In this document: positions 8,570 to 17,665 of the stretch, piece after piece
Layout of the letters: each line of letters opens with the position of its first letter
Numbering within the stretch: the first letter of the stretch is position 1
NCBI RefSeq assembly: GCF_037963765.1
Contig: NZ_CP150166.1
Location: 532,001 to 596,000, forward strand
Length of the DNA stretch: 64,000 bases
Reading direction: 5' to 3'
Source of the DNA: Sporosarcina sp. FSL W8-0480
Lineage (GTDB): Bacteria; Bacillota; Bacilli; Bacillales_A; Planococcaceae
Notes under the pieces: generated by a model
What the model saw: the letters and a program-made list of their open reading frames with translations, nothing else
What the model was told of the DNA's origin: nothing
The model's database searches: none
Position numbers and translations under genes: made by a program

Positions 8570-9199
8570 TTATCTCGGCTTAATTTGCTGCATCTGTAAG
8601 ATTCTAAAGCCGTTTTTCTCTAATTTTTCACGTATTTTGGTTGCTTCTTCCTCGGACTTTCCGTTTTCTAATGTGAGGACAACTCTTCGGGCAAGGGCAG
8701 AACCATTGTCGAGCGTCATAAGACCTTCGATGTTTTCATCCCTTAACACCGTTGTCAATTTCCGGATCATGCCGCGAGCTTCTGTTGAGGCAAGTGTAAT
8801 ATTAAGTCCGCCCGTTTTTAAGCCGAACGCATCTTCAAACACACTTTCGATTTTATTATGCGTTACAATACCAATGAGCTTTCCGTTTCTTACGACGCTG
8901 ATGAATGGTAATGCCTTTATTTTAAGTAAAGCGCTTAAAAATGAAGCATCTTCATATACATACACGTCCTGATGCCTTAATAAATGCTCGATGGGCCCTT
9001 GTTCATCGCCTTTATCTTCATATAAATAGGAGAGCAGATCGACCTTATAGATCATTCCTTTATACGTATCGTCATTATCTACAACAGGGATACAGCGATA
9101 TCCTGTCTCAATAATTTTCTTATATGTTTCAGAAACGGTTTGATCAACTTTCACCGTTGCGACTCCCAATCTTTCTACGATTAAATCTCTAATATGCAT
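8570..9199 (-). CDS. cbpA: CBS-pair protein with ACT-like C-terminus, CbpA-like
   Basis: 209 residues. Two CBS motifs occupy about residues 1-130 (first: 'VDQTVSETYKKIIETGYRCIPVVDNDDTYKGMIYK'; second: 'YEDASFLSALLKIKALPFISVVRNGKLIGIVTHNKI'), then an ACT-like domain from about 135 ('LNITLASTEARGMIRKLTTVL'). This arrangement is that of the listerial cyclic di-AMP binding protein CbpA. The role there is unclear beyond ligand binding, but homologues of similar build act as c-di-AMP sensors. The assignment rests on architecture and remembered similarity; other CBS-ACT proteins exist. Transcribed alone, with a terminator shared with the MFS gene. Confidence 0.65.
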   Translation of the reverse strand: MHIRDLIVERLGVATVKVDQTVSETYKKIIETGYRCIPVVDNDDTYKGMIYKVDLLSYLYEDKGDEQGPIEHLLRHQDVYVYEDASFLSALLKIKALPFISVVRNGKLIGIVTHNKIESVFEDAFGLKTGGLNITLASTEARGMIRKLTTVLRDENIEGLMTLDNGSALARRVVLTLENGKSEEEATKIREKLEKNGFRILQMQQIKPR

Positions 9200-9274
9200 G
9201 CTGTATATCCCCCTTAATTTTTCTTTTTTATCATAATTTTTTGTTTCTTATTGTCTACCATTATAATTCAAAAG

Positions 9275-9302
9275 TTGAATGTTGTACATGAAAACTTATA
9301 CT
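9275..9302 (+). promoter_or_regulatory. Candidate promoter of the LytTR gene
   Basis: TTGAAT (9275-9280), 16-base spacer, TATACT (9297-9302), about 38 bases before the coding start. Overlapping TTGTAC (9283-9288) is an alternative -35 to TATAGT. Confidence 0.45.
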
Positions 9303-9339
9303 TATAGTACAAGCTTTTCAAAGGAAGGAGCAAAATGGC

Positions 9340-9978
9340 ATGTTAAACTTGGACTCCCTTTTAAATGTTATCGGGGAATTATTTGCTGATGAGATATCCA
9401 TCGTTGTATCGAATACGAAAGAATATGTTTATTATCGTCCAAGCAAACGGATCGATTTGAAGATCAGGCCGGGCGATCCAGTACGAGAGGGGACACTCGC
9501 GTACAAGGCGTTGACAGAAGGTCAGAAGACTTCGGAGTTCATTAACCGAGACGTTTTCGGAGTCCCTTACCATGGAATGGCGGTGCCTTTTCATAATGAT
9601 GGTGTCATTGATGGCTGTGTGATTGCTATTTACCCGGCTTACACGGAAGGGAAGTCGGTTGTCACTTTGAAAACACAGGACGGATGGGTTCCGGTTCCGT
9701 TTTCGGAAGTAAATTATATTGAAGTGAAGAATCGTAAGACCGTTGTTGTTGCCGATCATATAACAGGTACCCACAAGAATTCATTGCAAAACTTCGAGTA
9801 TGTCTTGCCGCATGATCTGTTTGTCCGTTGCCATCGTTCGTTCATCGTGAATGTGACACATATAAAGGAAATCTATCCGGATACTCACTCAACTTTCTTG
9901 TTATCTATGAGTGATGGGGCACAAATTCCTGTCAGTCAGTCGTACTCAAGTTATTTTAGAAAACTATTAGGTTTTTAA
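9340..9978 (+). CDS. LytTR-family transcriptional regulator
   Basis: 212 residues. The C-terminal ~100 are a LytTR DNA-binding domain ('VPVPFSEVNYIEVKNRKTVVV', 'FVRCHRSFIVNVTHIKEI', ending 'IPVSQSYSSYFRKLLGF'). The N-terminal ~105 residues form a small sensor-like domain without a response-regulator aspartate pattern; they contain 'PSKRIDLKIRPGDPVREGT' and 'GVPYHGMAVPFHNDGVIDGCVIAIYP', which reads like a GAF/PAS-like ligand pocket. It sits directly upstream of the acetyl-CoA hydrolase/transferase gene and is the obvious candidate to control it. Start: GGAAGGAG lies nine bases before ATG 9340; an ATG at 9334 nearer the site gives only three codons (M-A-C-stop) and overlaps the true start, which may dampen initiation. 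Confidence 0.85.
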   Translation: MLNLDSLLNVIGELFADEISIVVSNTKEYVYYRPSKRIDLKIRPGDPVREGTLAYKALTEGQKTSEFINRDVFGVPYHGMAVPFHNDGVIDGCVIAIYPAYTEGKSVVTLKTQDGWVPVPFSEVNYIEVKNRKTVVVADHITGTHKNSLQNFEYVLPHDLFVRCHRSFIVNVTHIKEIYPDTHSTFLLSMSDGAQIPVSQSYSSYFRKLLGF

Positions 9979-10143
9979 TTTTGGTCTTGAAACGCACTGA
10001 ATAGTTGATTAGTCAAAAATATGCTGCTTTAGACAAATTGTAGGGCTGTTTATCCGTTAAAATCGTTTTTCATCCGCAAATTCCCTTTCGTCGCTTTGGA
10101 TACGTTAAGATTATTCCAAAGATACGAAAAGGAGCGGTTGGGA

Positions 10144-11667
10144 ATGGGTAACCACATGGATCGCATCAGACATGAAGGATTGAAAGAGAAAATCGTTTCT
10201 GCAGAAGACGCAGCTTCTTGGGTTAAGGACGGAATGACTTTGGGGTTAAGTGGATTTACACGTGCGGGCGACGCGAAAGCGGTTCCAATGGCTTTGGTGA
10301 AACGCGCTGAAACAGAAAAGTTCAAAGTGAACGTATTTACAGGTGCTTCACTTGGATCAGATATTGATAGATTGTTTACGGAAGCAGGGATTGTCAATAA
10401 GCGTTTGCCATTCCAAGCGGAAAGAGCAATGCGAAACGGCATCAATAACGGGGAACTTCTTTTCGTAGACCACCATCTATCCCACACGGCAGAATGGATT
10501 CGCGCAGGTGTAATTGAACCGATCGATTTCGCAATTGTGGAAGCGGTTTCAGTGACGGAAGATGGAATGATCATTCCTTCGACTTCTGTTGGTAACTCGT
10601 TATCGTTTGTAAAGCATGCAAAATCAGTCATTATTGAGATCAACACAGCGCATTCAGTGGAATGGGAAGGCATCCATGACTTGTATGATACTGGCAAACA
10701 AGGCGAGCGGAATCCAATCGAGCTAACGAAAGTGGATGATCGAATTGGAACGATTGGAATCCCGGTAGACGTGGAGAAAATTAAGGGGATTGTATTTACG
10801 CATCAAGCGGATTCTCCATCGACGATCACTCAACCAGATGAGGAAACTGAAATCATGGCTGGACATTTACTATCGTTCTTACGCACGGAAGTGGAATCGG
10901 GCAGATTGACGAATTCATTGGCACCGCTTCAATCAGGTATCGGATCGCAGGCTAACGCTGTACTTCATGGCCTGTTAGACTCGGAATTCGAAAACCTTGA
11001 AGTGTATTCGGAAGTATTGCAGGATGCTGTCTTTGACTTGATTGACGCAGGTAAAGTTCGTAAGGCTTCATGCGCTTCAATTACATTGTCAAAAGAAAAG
11101 ATGGATAAAGTATTTAGTAATTTGGATAACTATCGAGATAAATTAATCATGCGTCCACAGGAGATTTCGAACCACCCGGAAATTATCCGTCGACTTGGAT
11201 TGATTTCTATCAATACAGCACTTGAGTTAGATATTTACGGAAACGTCAACTCAACGCATGTAACTGGAACGAAAATGATGAACGGCATCGGCGGCTCTGG
11301 AGATTTCGCGCGTAATGCACGACTTGCCATTTTCGTGACGAAGTCGGTTGCTAAAAACGGGGACATTTCCAGTATCGTACCGTTTGTCTCTCACGTGGAT
11401 CATACAGAACATGACGTCGACGTTATCGTGACGGAACATGGATACGCGGATTTACGGGGACTTGCTCCAAGAGAGCGTGTTGAATTGATCATTGGGAACT
11501 GTGCTCACCCAATGTACCGGGCACAACTATGGGAGTACTACTCTGAAGCGCTTGAGCGAGGCGGCCACACACCGCATGTACTTGAAAAAGCGTTCTCCTG
11601 GCATACGAATTTGATGCAACATGGAACAATGCGCCCACGCAATGAGCGCGCTGAAAAGTTAGTTTAA
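10144..11667 (+). CDS. Acetyl-CoA hydrolase/transferase (succinyl-CoA:acetate CoA-transferase type)
   Basis: 507 residues, the usual length for the SCACT/Cat1 group. Diagnostic stretches: 'GMTLGLSGFTRAGDAKAVPMAL' near the N-terminus, 'GIGSQANAVLHGL' in the middle, and the C-terminal 'VTEHGYADLRGLAPRERVELI'. Enzymes of this group move CoA between succinate, acetate or propionate, or hydrolyse acetyl-CoA; the exact pair cannot be told. The start is set at ATG 10144, behind AAAAGGAGCG; an upstream in-frame ATG at 10096 lacks a site. TACGTTAAG at 10101-10109 matches the nine-base half-site usually given for LytTR proteins and TCCGTTAAA at 10053 nearly does, so control by the preceding regulator is plausible. 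Confidence 0.92.
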   Translation: MGNHMDRIRHEGLKEKIVSAEDAASWVKDGMTLGLSGFTRAGDAKAVPMALVKRAETEKFKVNVFTGASLGSDIDRLFTEAGIVNKRLPFQAERAMRNGINNGELLFVDHHLSHTAEWIRAGVIEPIDFAIVEAVSVTEDGMIIPSTSVGNSLSFVKHAKSVIIEINTAHSVEWEGIHDLYDTGKQGERNPIELTKVDDRIGTIGIPVDVEKIKGIVFTHQADSPSTITQPDEETEIMAGHLLSFLRTEVESGRLTNSLAPLQSGIGSQANAVLHGLLDSEFENLEVYSEVLQDAVFDLIDAGKVRKASCASITLSKEKMDKVFSNLDNYRDKLIMRPQEISNHPEIIRRLGLISINTALELDIYGNVNSTHVTGTKMMNGIGGSGDFARNARLAIFVTKSVAKNGDISSIVPFVSHVDHTEHDVDVIVTEHGYADLRGLAPRERVELIIGNCAHPMYRAQLWEYYSEALERGGHTPHVLEKAFSWHTNLMQHGTMRPRNERAEKLV

Positions 11668-11702
11668 TCACACCGCCATTCGAACTAAACTATAAAAACC
11701 GC

Positions 11703-11737
11703 CAAAAAAAAGCGATCCCCTATGGGGTCGCTTTTTG
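11703..11737. terminator. Terminator between convergent CoA-transferase gene and mgtE
   Basis: AAAAAGCGATCCCC pairs with GGGGTCGCTTTTT (one bulged base) around TAT. A-run and T-run on either side make it usable in both directions. Confidence 0.88.
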
Positions 11738-11742
11738 CCGTT

Positions 11743-13101
11743 TTACATCAGTTTCGAGATGAACATCGTCGCAATTCCAAAATAGATGAGCAGGGATAAA
11801 ATATCGTTGATGGTCGTAATAAGTGGACCTGATGCAACAGCTGGGTCTACTTTGAATTTATTCAGGATCAGTGGAATGATGGTGCCAGCGAGTGTACCGA
11901 TAATTAGAGTTGCGATGAGGGATGCTCCTACAACAAGCCCAAGTGTAAGGTTTTGTTGCCAAAAATAGGCGATGATGGCGATAACAATTCCGTTGATGAC
12001 ACCGAGCATGATTCCGACAAGCAACTCACGAAAAATGAGGCCGAATGTCTTTTTCGTCGTTAGTTCTTCCGTAACAAGTCCGCGGACGACTACGGCTAAC
12101 GACTGGGTTCCTGTATTCCCAGTCATCCCTGCAATCATCGGCATGAAGAAGGCAAGCGCAACGACCGCTTCAAGTGTCTCTTCGAATTTAGCAATGATGC
12201 TACCTGAAACAAGTCCTATAAATAGTAGCAAAACAAGCCATGGCAATCGTTTAAAAGCGGCAGCAATCGGCTTCGTATGAAAGTCAATTTCTTTACCTGA
12301 AGCAAACAACATTTCAATATCCTCATTCGCCTCTCGTATGACAATATCTAACACGTCATCCATTGTAATAATACCTACCAAAATATCTTCATCATTCACT
12401 ACCGGCACCGACAGTAAATCATGCCGCCCGATCATTTTTGCGACATCTCTCTGTTTTGTCGTATCGGTGACCTTGATGATATCCTTTGTCATCACCTCAA
12501 CGATTGGGTTGTCCAACTCACATAACAGAAGGTCACGATACGAAGCAACGCCAACTAATTTCTTGTTATCATCAATGACATACACATAGTTCAAGTAATC
12601 CGCAAACTCCCTAAAATGCTTCAACTTATCAATCGCCATTCGTACAGTATAAGATTGGTGAACCCATACATATTGACTGATCATCACTCGCCCAGCAGAC
12701 TTCTTAGGATATTTCATCTGCTTGCGTATCGCCTTTTTCTCCTCGTCCTTTAACTGGGCAATTAACTGATTTACTTCTTTATCGGGTAAATCGGAAAGTA
12801 GATGCGTAAGTTCGTCACTTTTCAATAGCTCCATTAATTCCCTTGAACGTATAGGCCCAATCTTTTTCAGTACCCGAAGCTGTTCATTTCGGGTCAAATA
12901 TCTAAGGAGTGCCACCAATTGATCTAAAGAGAGCCACTCCAAAAATAGGATTCTACGTTTTCGGGGCAAACCCCGGTAGTGTGTTGATATCTCATAGGGT
13001 GACAGTTCACTAATTACTTTCTGGAATGTATCTTTCTGACCTTCCTTTAAGAGATGGACAATTGCACGTGAGATCTCCTCTTTTCCTCCGTTGACTGACA
13101 T
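11743..13101 (-). CDS. mgtE: Magnesium transporter MgtE
   Basis: 452 residues from ATG 13101, which has GGTGGAGGGAG immediately upstream; a longer TTG-started frame to 13194 has no such site and would exceed the family length. Order of domains: helical MgtE N-domain (about 1-125, with 'LLSDLPDKEVNQLIAQL'), a CBS pair (about 130-255, 'VYVIDDNKKLVGVASYRDLL' and 'VPVVNDEDILVGIITMDDVL'), then a five-helix pore domain with the signature PMIAGMTGNTGTQS. MgtE is a dimeric Mg2+ channel gated closed by cytosolic Mg2+ bound at the N and CBS domains. The 285-base upstream gap (13102-13386) was read for an M-box riboswitch and none was recognised. Confidence 0.95.
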   Translation of the reverse strand: MSVNGGKEEISRAIVHLLKEGQKDTFQKVISELSPYEISTHYRGLPRKRRILFLEWLSLDQLVALLRYLTRNEQLRVLKKIGPIRSRELMELLKSDELTHLLSDLPDKEVNQLIAQLKDEEKKAIRKQMKYPKKSAGRVMISQYVWVHQSYTVRMAIDKLKHFREFADYLNYVYVIDDNKKLVGVASYRDLLLCELDNPIVEVMTKDIIKVTDTTKQRDVAKMIGRHDLLSVPVVNDEDILVGIITMDDVLDIVIREANEDIEMLFASGKEIDFHTKPIAAAFKRLPWLVLLLFIGLVSGSIIAKFEETLEAVVALAFFMPMIAGMTGNTGTQSLAVVVRGLVTEELTTKKTFGLIFRELLVGIMLGVINGIVIAIIAYFWQQNLTLGLVVGASLIATLIIGTLAGTIIPLILNKFKVDPAVASGPLITTINDILSLLIYFGIATMFISKLM

Positions 13102-13386
13102 GACTCCCTCCACCTCATTTCTTTGAATAAAATGCTCGGTAACACGTCTATCCCCTGAAATATATTCCCCTAAACTGTGAGAGTAAATGGGCAAACGGTG
13201 ATAAATCTAACGCAAGCGGTGAATACGGCTTCAGGACTTGTCAGCAATGGACGCGGCCATAACAATTAATCTTCCTACCGACCAATCTACCCCAAAAAAG
13301 TAGGTTTATTGAATAGATGATAGGGAAAGGGAGTTAGTAGGCAAATAAAATCGGCAACAGTCGATGACAAAAGGGAGTTTGTTAGA

Positions 13387-14199
13387 ATGAGGAAATGGAA
13401 AACGCTATTATTCTTGCTGATGGCAGCGATGTTGGTGTTAGCGGCATGTGGAGAAGACAAGGGCGAGGCGAGTGATAATGAGTTTGGCCTTGTCGAGAAT
13501 GGAAAATTGACATTTGCAGCAAGTGGTCTTTATAAGCCTTTCAACTTTGAAGAAAATGGAGAGTTGACAGGGTTTGACGTGGAAATCGGGAAGGCAATTG
13601 CGGAGAAGATGGGCTTGGAAGCTAATCCCGTGACGAACCCGTTTGAAACAATCTTACAAGGATTGGTTGCGAATAAATACGATGCCATCATCGGCTCGAT
13701 GGCTTACACGAAAAAACGTGCAGAACAGGCGGCATTCACGCAGCCTTACTACTACTCTGGCGGAATGATCTGGGTCGCGAAAGACAATAACGAAATCAAA
13801 ACCCCGGAAGATTTGAAAGGGAAGAAAATTGGCGTCGTCTCACAATCGACGTATGAAGAGCCAGCAAAAACTCTTTCGGACAATATCCAATATTATTCCA
13901 GTGACGTTGTAGCACTTAAGGACCTGACAGTTGAAAACCGTTTGGATGCGGTTATCACGGCGGATATCGTAGGGTTTGAAGCGATTGAAAATGGATTTGA
14001 AATAAAAGAGGTCGGCAATCCATTATGGGTGGAACAACCATCGATTGCGGTGAAGAAGGATAATGAAAAGCTTCGTGACGCGATTGAAAAAGCACTCCAA
14101 GAAATTATCGATGACGGCACTTATGATGAAATTTCACAGAAATGGTTCAAACGGAACTTGTTGGACATCGACTTGGAAGATGCGGAATTACTTGAATAA
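13387..14199 (+). CDS. Polar amino acid ABC transporter, substrate-binding lipoprotein
   Basis: 270 residues. A type II signal peptide ends in the lipobox LAAC with Cys21. Then comes the family 3 periplasmic-binding fold: 'LTFAASGLYKPFNFEENGEL' and 'GFDVEIGKAIAEKMGLEA' are the classic first-lobe motifs, and 'KKIGVVSQSTYEEPAKTL' starts lobe 2. It captures an extracellular amino acid (cystine, glutamine, arginine and histidine are all possible) and delivers it to the permease encoded next. First gene of a three-gene operon, 35 bp before the permease. The start has AAAGGGAG upstream. Confidence 0.92.
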   Translation: MRKWKTLLFLLMAAMLVLAACGEDKGEASDNEFGLVENGKLTFAASGLYKPFNFEENGELTGFDVEIGKAIAEKMGLEANPVTNPFETILQGLVANKYDAIIGSMAYTKKRAEQAAFTQPYYYSGGMIWVAKDNNEIKTPEDLKGKKIGVVSQSTYEEPAKTLSDNIQYYSSDVVALKDLTVENRLDAVITADIVGFEAIENGFEIKEVGNPLWVEQPSIAVKKDNEKLRDAIEKALQEIIDDGTYDEISQKWFKRNLLDIDLEDAELLE

Positions 14200-14234
14200 G
14201 CATGGATTTTTGAAACGGAAAGAGGGATTGATTA

Positions 14235-14903
14235 GTGCCTGAAACAATACAAAAATTTTACGAAGTATTCATGAACACCTATCCGGGTTTCCTGGAAGCG
14301 GTACTTATCACCCTAAAGGTAACGGCGATTGCAGTTGTATTGGGAACCGCATTTGGAATCATTTTTGCTTTATTGAAAATATCAAGATCAAAAGTTTTGC
14401 AGACGATTGCAAACTTATATATTACGATTATCCGTGGAACACCTCTTATCGTACAGATCATGTTCCTTTACTACGGAATTACTTCTATTATTACACTATC
14501 GAATTTTTGGGCAGGATCTATTGCACTTGGAATCCATAATGGAGCTTATATTGCGGAGATTTTCAGAGGTGCTATCCAAGGTGTTGATCGCGGCCAACGT
14601 GAAGCGAGTCTGGCACTTGGTATGAATCGTACGCAGGCGATGCGCCGAATTATTTTTCCTCAAGCACTTCGCCGCGCAATTCCTCCACTCGGCAACCAGT
14701 TCATCATAACGTTGAAGGATTCTTCCCTTGTCTATTTGATCGGGGTTTCGGAATTATTCTCACGTGCAAACCGTGAAGCGGCGGCAAACTTCATGCCGTT
14801 CGAAACATTTCTTGTCGTTGGAATGTATTACCTTATCCTCGTCCTCATTTTCACATGGTTGTTGAAGCTGTATGAGAATAAATTGAATGTGGATGGATCT
14901 TGA
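14235..14903 (+). CDS. Polar amino acid ABC transporter permease
   Basis: 222 residues with about five membrane helices and the HisM/GlnP-type EAA loop 'REASLALGMNRTQAMRRIIFPQALRRAIPPLGNQFI', which docks on the ATPase. 'YITIIRGTPLIVQIMFLYYG' is another hallmark of this permease family. Start taken as GTG 14235, with AAAGAGGG upstream. It forms a homodimer or pairs with itself, as no second permease gene is present. Lies between the binding protein and ATPase genes. Confidence 0.93.
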   Translation: MPETIQKFYEVFMNTYPGFLEAVLITLKVTAIAVVLGTAFGIIFALLKISRSKVLQTIANLYITIIRGTPLIVQIMFLYYGITSIITLSNFWAGSIALGIHNGAYIAEIFRGAIQGVDRGQREASLALGMNRTQAMRRIIFPQALRRAIPPLGNQFIITLKDSSLVYLIGVSELFSRANREAAANFMPFETFLVVGMYYLILVLIFTWLLKLYENKLNVDGS

Positions 14904-14918
14904 TGGGGAGGAAGAAAT

Positions 14919-15644
14919 ATGATTAAAACAAAAAATCTTCATAAATCTTTTGGTGAATTGGAAGTTTTGAAAGGGATTGATCTCGACATCGAGCCTGGCC
15001 AAGTTGTCGTCCTTGTCGGCGTCAGTGGTTCGGGGAAAAGTACATTGCTCCGCTGCTTGAACTTTCTTGAGAAAGCGCAAGAGGGAACGATTTCTGTTGA
15101 TGGAAGAACGATTGACCGGAAAAAGGACGATCTGTCTCAAGTCCGAGCAGAGGTAGGAATGGTGTTCCAGCATTTCAACCTGTTCCCGCATAAGACGGTG
15201 CTTGAAAATATTATGGAAGCGCCGTTGATTGTGAAGAAGGCGGACAAGCAGAAAGCAAAGCAGTTGGCACTCACCTTATTGGAGAAAGTAGGACTTTCCG
15301 ATAAAGCGGATGTCTATCCAAATAAATTATCAGGCGGACAGAAGCAGCGGGTTGCGATTGCGCGGGCGCTCGCAATGGAACCGAAAGCATTATTATTCGA
15401 CGAACCGACATCCGCACTTGACCCGGAGCTTGTCGGTGAAGTGCTCCAAGTCATGCAGGATCTTGCAAACGAAGGGATGACGATGGTCGTCGTTACGCAT
15501 GAGATGAAGTTCGCAAAAGAAGTGGCGGATCGGATTATCATGTTGGATGAAGGCCGTATCATTGAGGATGCCGATCCTGAAACGTTCTTCAACCACTCAA
15601 CAAATGAAAGAACACGGCAGTTTTTAGAGATGGTGAATGTATGA
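14919..15644 (+). CDS. Polar amino acid ABC transporter ATP-binding protein
   Basis: 241 residues. Walker [10 protein letters not shown] (residues ~34-42), Q-loop '[13 protein letters not shown]', signature LSGGQKQR, Walker B '[14 protein letters not shown]', and H-loop 'VVVTHEM'. The sequence type is the GlnQ/HisP/TcyC group. Powers uptake by the binding protein and permease encoded upstream. A hairpin terminator follows four bases after the stop codon. No regulator or riboswitch that would name the substrate is seen upstream of the operon. Confidence 0.95.
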   Translation: MIKTKNLHKSFGELEVLKGIDLDIEPGQVVVLVGVSGSGKSTLLRCLNFLEKAQEGTISVDGRTIDRKKDDLSQVRAEVGMVFQHFNLFPHKTVLENIMEAPLIVKKADKQKAKQLALTLLEKVGLSDKADVYPNKLSGGQKQRVAIARALAMEPKALLFDEPTSALDPELVGEVLQVMQDLANEGMTMVVVTHEMKFAKEVADRIIMLDEGRIIEDADPETFFNHSTNERTRQFLEMVNV

Positions 15645-15647
15645 ATG

Positions 15648-15683
15648 AAAAAGCAGCTTCCTATTTAATGGAGGCTGCTTTTG
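15648..15683. terminator. Terminator of the amino acid ABC operon
   Basis: AAAAGCAGCTTCC pairs with GGAGGCTGCTTTT (one G-U) with a T-run after. It lies between the ATPase gene and the convergent toxin gene. Confidence 0.88.
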
Positions 15684-15685
15684 TT

Positions 15686-15997
15686 TCATAACAAGTTTTT
15701 AAAATCTCTTCTTGAATATAGCACACGCATTATAAGCACATGCCTGTTTTCCTCATCGATGAGATAAAAAATGATATAGTTGCCGACAATTAATTTCCTA
15801 TAGCCTTTTTCCCGCAATAAATCATCAGTGACAAGGCTATATGCAAATGGGAAATCGCTAAGCCTTAAAATTGAAACTTCTATTTTGGAAAGCAACTCTT
15901 TTGCGGATTCATTAGCATGTAGTTTCTTGGAAATATAATAGTAGATCTCTTCTAAATCTGTTGAAGCTGCATTAGTGATTTTTACCTCATATTTCAT
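15686..15997 (-). CDS. RelE/ParE-family toxin
   Basis: 103 residues with the ParE/RelE pattern: 'KITNAASTDLEEIYYYISKKL' as strand 1 and helix 1, a central 'RLSDFPFAYSLVTDDLLREKGYRKLIVGNYIIFYLID', and a closing 'VLIMRVLYSRRDFKNLL'. RelE members cut mRNA at the ribosome while ParE members poison gyrase; the sequence alone does not decide, although the conserved YRKL..NYIIFY and R(V)LYSRRD resemble ParE/YoeB-like toxins. Its start overlaps the antitoxin gene by 11 bases, as usual for translationally coupled pairs. Confidence 0.85.
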   Translation of the reverse strand: MKYEVKITNAASTDLEEIYYYISKKLHANESAKELLSKIEVSILRLSDFPFAYSLVTDDLLREKGYRKLIVGNYIIFYLIDEENRHVLIMRVLYSRRDFKNLL

Positions 15998-16250
15998 ATT
16001 TGGTTCTCAACCTGCTGAAAACATCCTTTGCATCCAACAAAGGTCTACCGTTTTTAATTTCAGCCTCAGCCTCCGCGAGTTTCTCATACAAATGTAAGCG
16101 TGCCATATTCCGTTCGTACGTATCCATACTCATAATAACTAAATCGCTGTATCCATTTTTTGTAATAAATACCGGTTCGTCGATACTGTGACAAAGATTA
16201 GAAATTTCGGCAGTATTCCTTAAGTCTTTAATAGGTCTGATTTCAGGCAT
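15987..16250 (-). CDS. Phd/YefM-type antitoxin
   Basis: 87 residues from ATG 16250 (an in-frame ATG at 16268 would add six residues but has a poorer site; GGGG precedes 16250). 'MPEIRPIKDLRNTAEISNL' and 'EPVFITKNGYSDLVIMSMDTYER' are the standard Phd/YefM N-terminal fold that binds the operator, and the remaining charged helix would wrap the toxin. Antitoxin first, toxin second, 11-base overlap. Likely autoregulated; TATAAT-like boxes lie just upstream on the minus strand. Confidence 0.88.
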   Translation of the reverse strand: MPEIRPIKDLRNTAEISNLCHSIDEPVFITKNGYSDLVIMSMDTYERNMARLHLYEKLAEAEAEIKNGRPLLDAKDVFSRLRTKYEI

Positions 16251-16419
16251 CTTTACAGCCCCTTTCATTATATAATGGTGGCATAATTATAGCATATTCG
16301 TGTAAGAATTATGAAGTGAATACTAATTTGTTTGGTACACTTGCGCAAGGGTTGCAAAAGCGGAAAATGAGGCTCATACTATTTTATGGTTTTAGTAAAC
16401 TTGTAGGGAGTCACTATAA

Positions 16420-17550
16420 ATGAAGAATGTAGCAACACTAAAGAAAATGTCACCTGCTTATGATCCGTGGGAAGCTTATTTAGACGTGCAGGAGCATGGG
16501 AAGTTAACACTTTCAAGCATTGAATTTACGACTACATATTTATGTAATATGCGATGTGAGCATTGCGCGGTCGGCTATATGTTGCAGCAAAAAGACCCGG
16601 ACGCTTTGCCGATCGACCTGCTCTTGTCCCGACTTGACGAGATCCCGCATTTACGGACAATCAGCATAACGGGTGGCGAGCCGATGTTTTCTAAGAAATC
16701 GGTGGAGCAGTATGTTTTGCCTCTATTGAAATATGCTCATGAACGCGGTATCAGGACGCAGATGAATTCGAATTTGACAATGCCACTTGATCGTTATATG
16801 GGAATAGCTTCTTACCTTGATGTATTACACATCTCCCATAACTGGGGAACCGTCGATGATTTTGTAGACGGTGGTTTTGCGAATATGGAAAGGAAGCCGC
16901 CAAGGGAACGCCGTGCCGAGCAGTTTCAACGGATGATCGACAATAGCCGCGCATTGGCGGAGGCCGGAGTGATGGTGTCCGCGGAGACGATGCTGAATAA
17001 ACGAACTCTCCCGCATTTAGGCCATATCCACAAGCAAATCGTCGAGGAGATGAAGTGCGCAAGACACGAGGTGCACCCTATGTATCCAAGTGATTTTGCT
17101 TCACAACTTGAAGTTTTATCCCTTGATGAAACGCGAGAAGCGATCCATCAATTATTGGATATGCGGGATGAGGACGTGTGGATGCTATTCGGCACATTGC
17201 CGTTCTATCCGTGCAGTCAGAATGAAGAAGATTTGAAGCTGTTGAAACGCATATACAACAGCAAAAATGTCTCAGTGCGAAATGATCCGGACGGCCGTTC
17301 CCGCTTAAACGTTAACATTTTCACGGGCGACGTCATCGTAACAGATTTCGGCGATACGCCTCCAATGGGCAATATCCAGAACGATTCACTGCCTGAAATG
17401 CTCGATAAATGGCTGGATCGTCCTCTTGCAAAATCGATCAGCTGCCATTGCCCTGCCGTGAAGTGTCTGGGACCGAATCTATTGGTGAAGGATGCGTATT
17501 ATCCGAAGGAGGATTTCACAGGAAAGCAGGCAAGAATTTCAGCTAAATGA
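16420..17550 (+). CDS. yfkAB: Radical SAM protein YfkAB
   Basis: 376 residues. The radical SAM cluster motif is CNMRCEHC (CxxxCxxC, residues ~42-49) in 'TTYLCNMRCEHCAVGYM', followed by the SAM-binding 'ITGGEPMFS'. The C-terminus holds CHCPAVKC, a CxCxxxxC motif that defines the YfkAB family and may bind a second cluster or metal. The biochemical role is unknown. In B. subtilis 168 the gene was first annotated as two pieces, yfkA and yfkB; here it is one intact frame. GGGAG lies 10 bases before ATG 16420. It is followed by the repeat element at 17576-17815. Confidence 0.92.
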   Translation: MKNVATLKKMSPAYDPWEAYLDVQEHGKLTLSSIEFTTTYLCNMRCEHCAVGYMLQQKDPDALPIDLLLSRLDEIPHLRTISITGGEPMFSKKSVEQYVLPLLKYAHERGIRTQMNSNLTMPLDRYMGIASYLDVLHISHNWGTVDDFVDGGFANMERKPPRERRAEQFQRMIDNSRALAEAGVMVSAETMLNKRTLPHLGHIHKQIVEEMKCARHEVHPMYPSDFASQLEVLSLDETREAIHQLLDMRDEDVWMLFGTLPFYPCSQNEEDLKLLKRIYNSKNVSVRNDPDGRSRLNVNIFTGDVIVTDFGDTPPMGNIQNDSLPEMLDKWLDRPLAKSISCHCPAVKCLGPNLLVKDAYYPKEDFTGKQARISAK

Positions 17551-17575
17551 GCTGCCGTGCGCGGAAGGTTGCATG

Positions 17576-17618
17576 ATTGGTGAAACTTGCTTCGCGTTAG
17601 GTGCCTTTGACAAATAAA
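17576..17618. repeat. Reduced palindromic box preceding repeat array copy 2
   Basis: ATTGGTGAAACTTGC (17576-17590) and TGCCTTTGACAAATAAA (17602-17618) match the two ends of the palindrome at 2866-2963, but the GC-rich core is lost. In both places a similar 45-60 base stretch follows that includes AAAGGTCACAAAATRACC and then the 21-bp array. Confidence 0.6.
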
Positions 17619-17665
17619 GAGCTTTTTGGTTGTAGGTGAAAGGTCACAAAATGACCATATATCTC

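Noticed and set aside
13102..13386. M-box riboswitch upstream of mgtE
   Set aside because: None of the conserved M-box blocks could be found on the minus strand, and no stable three-way junction is evident.
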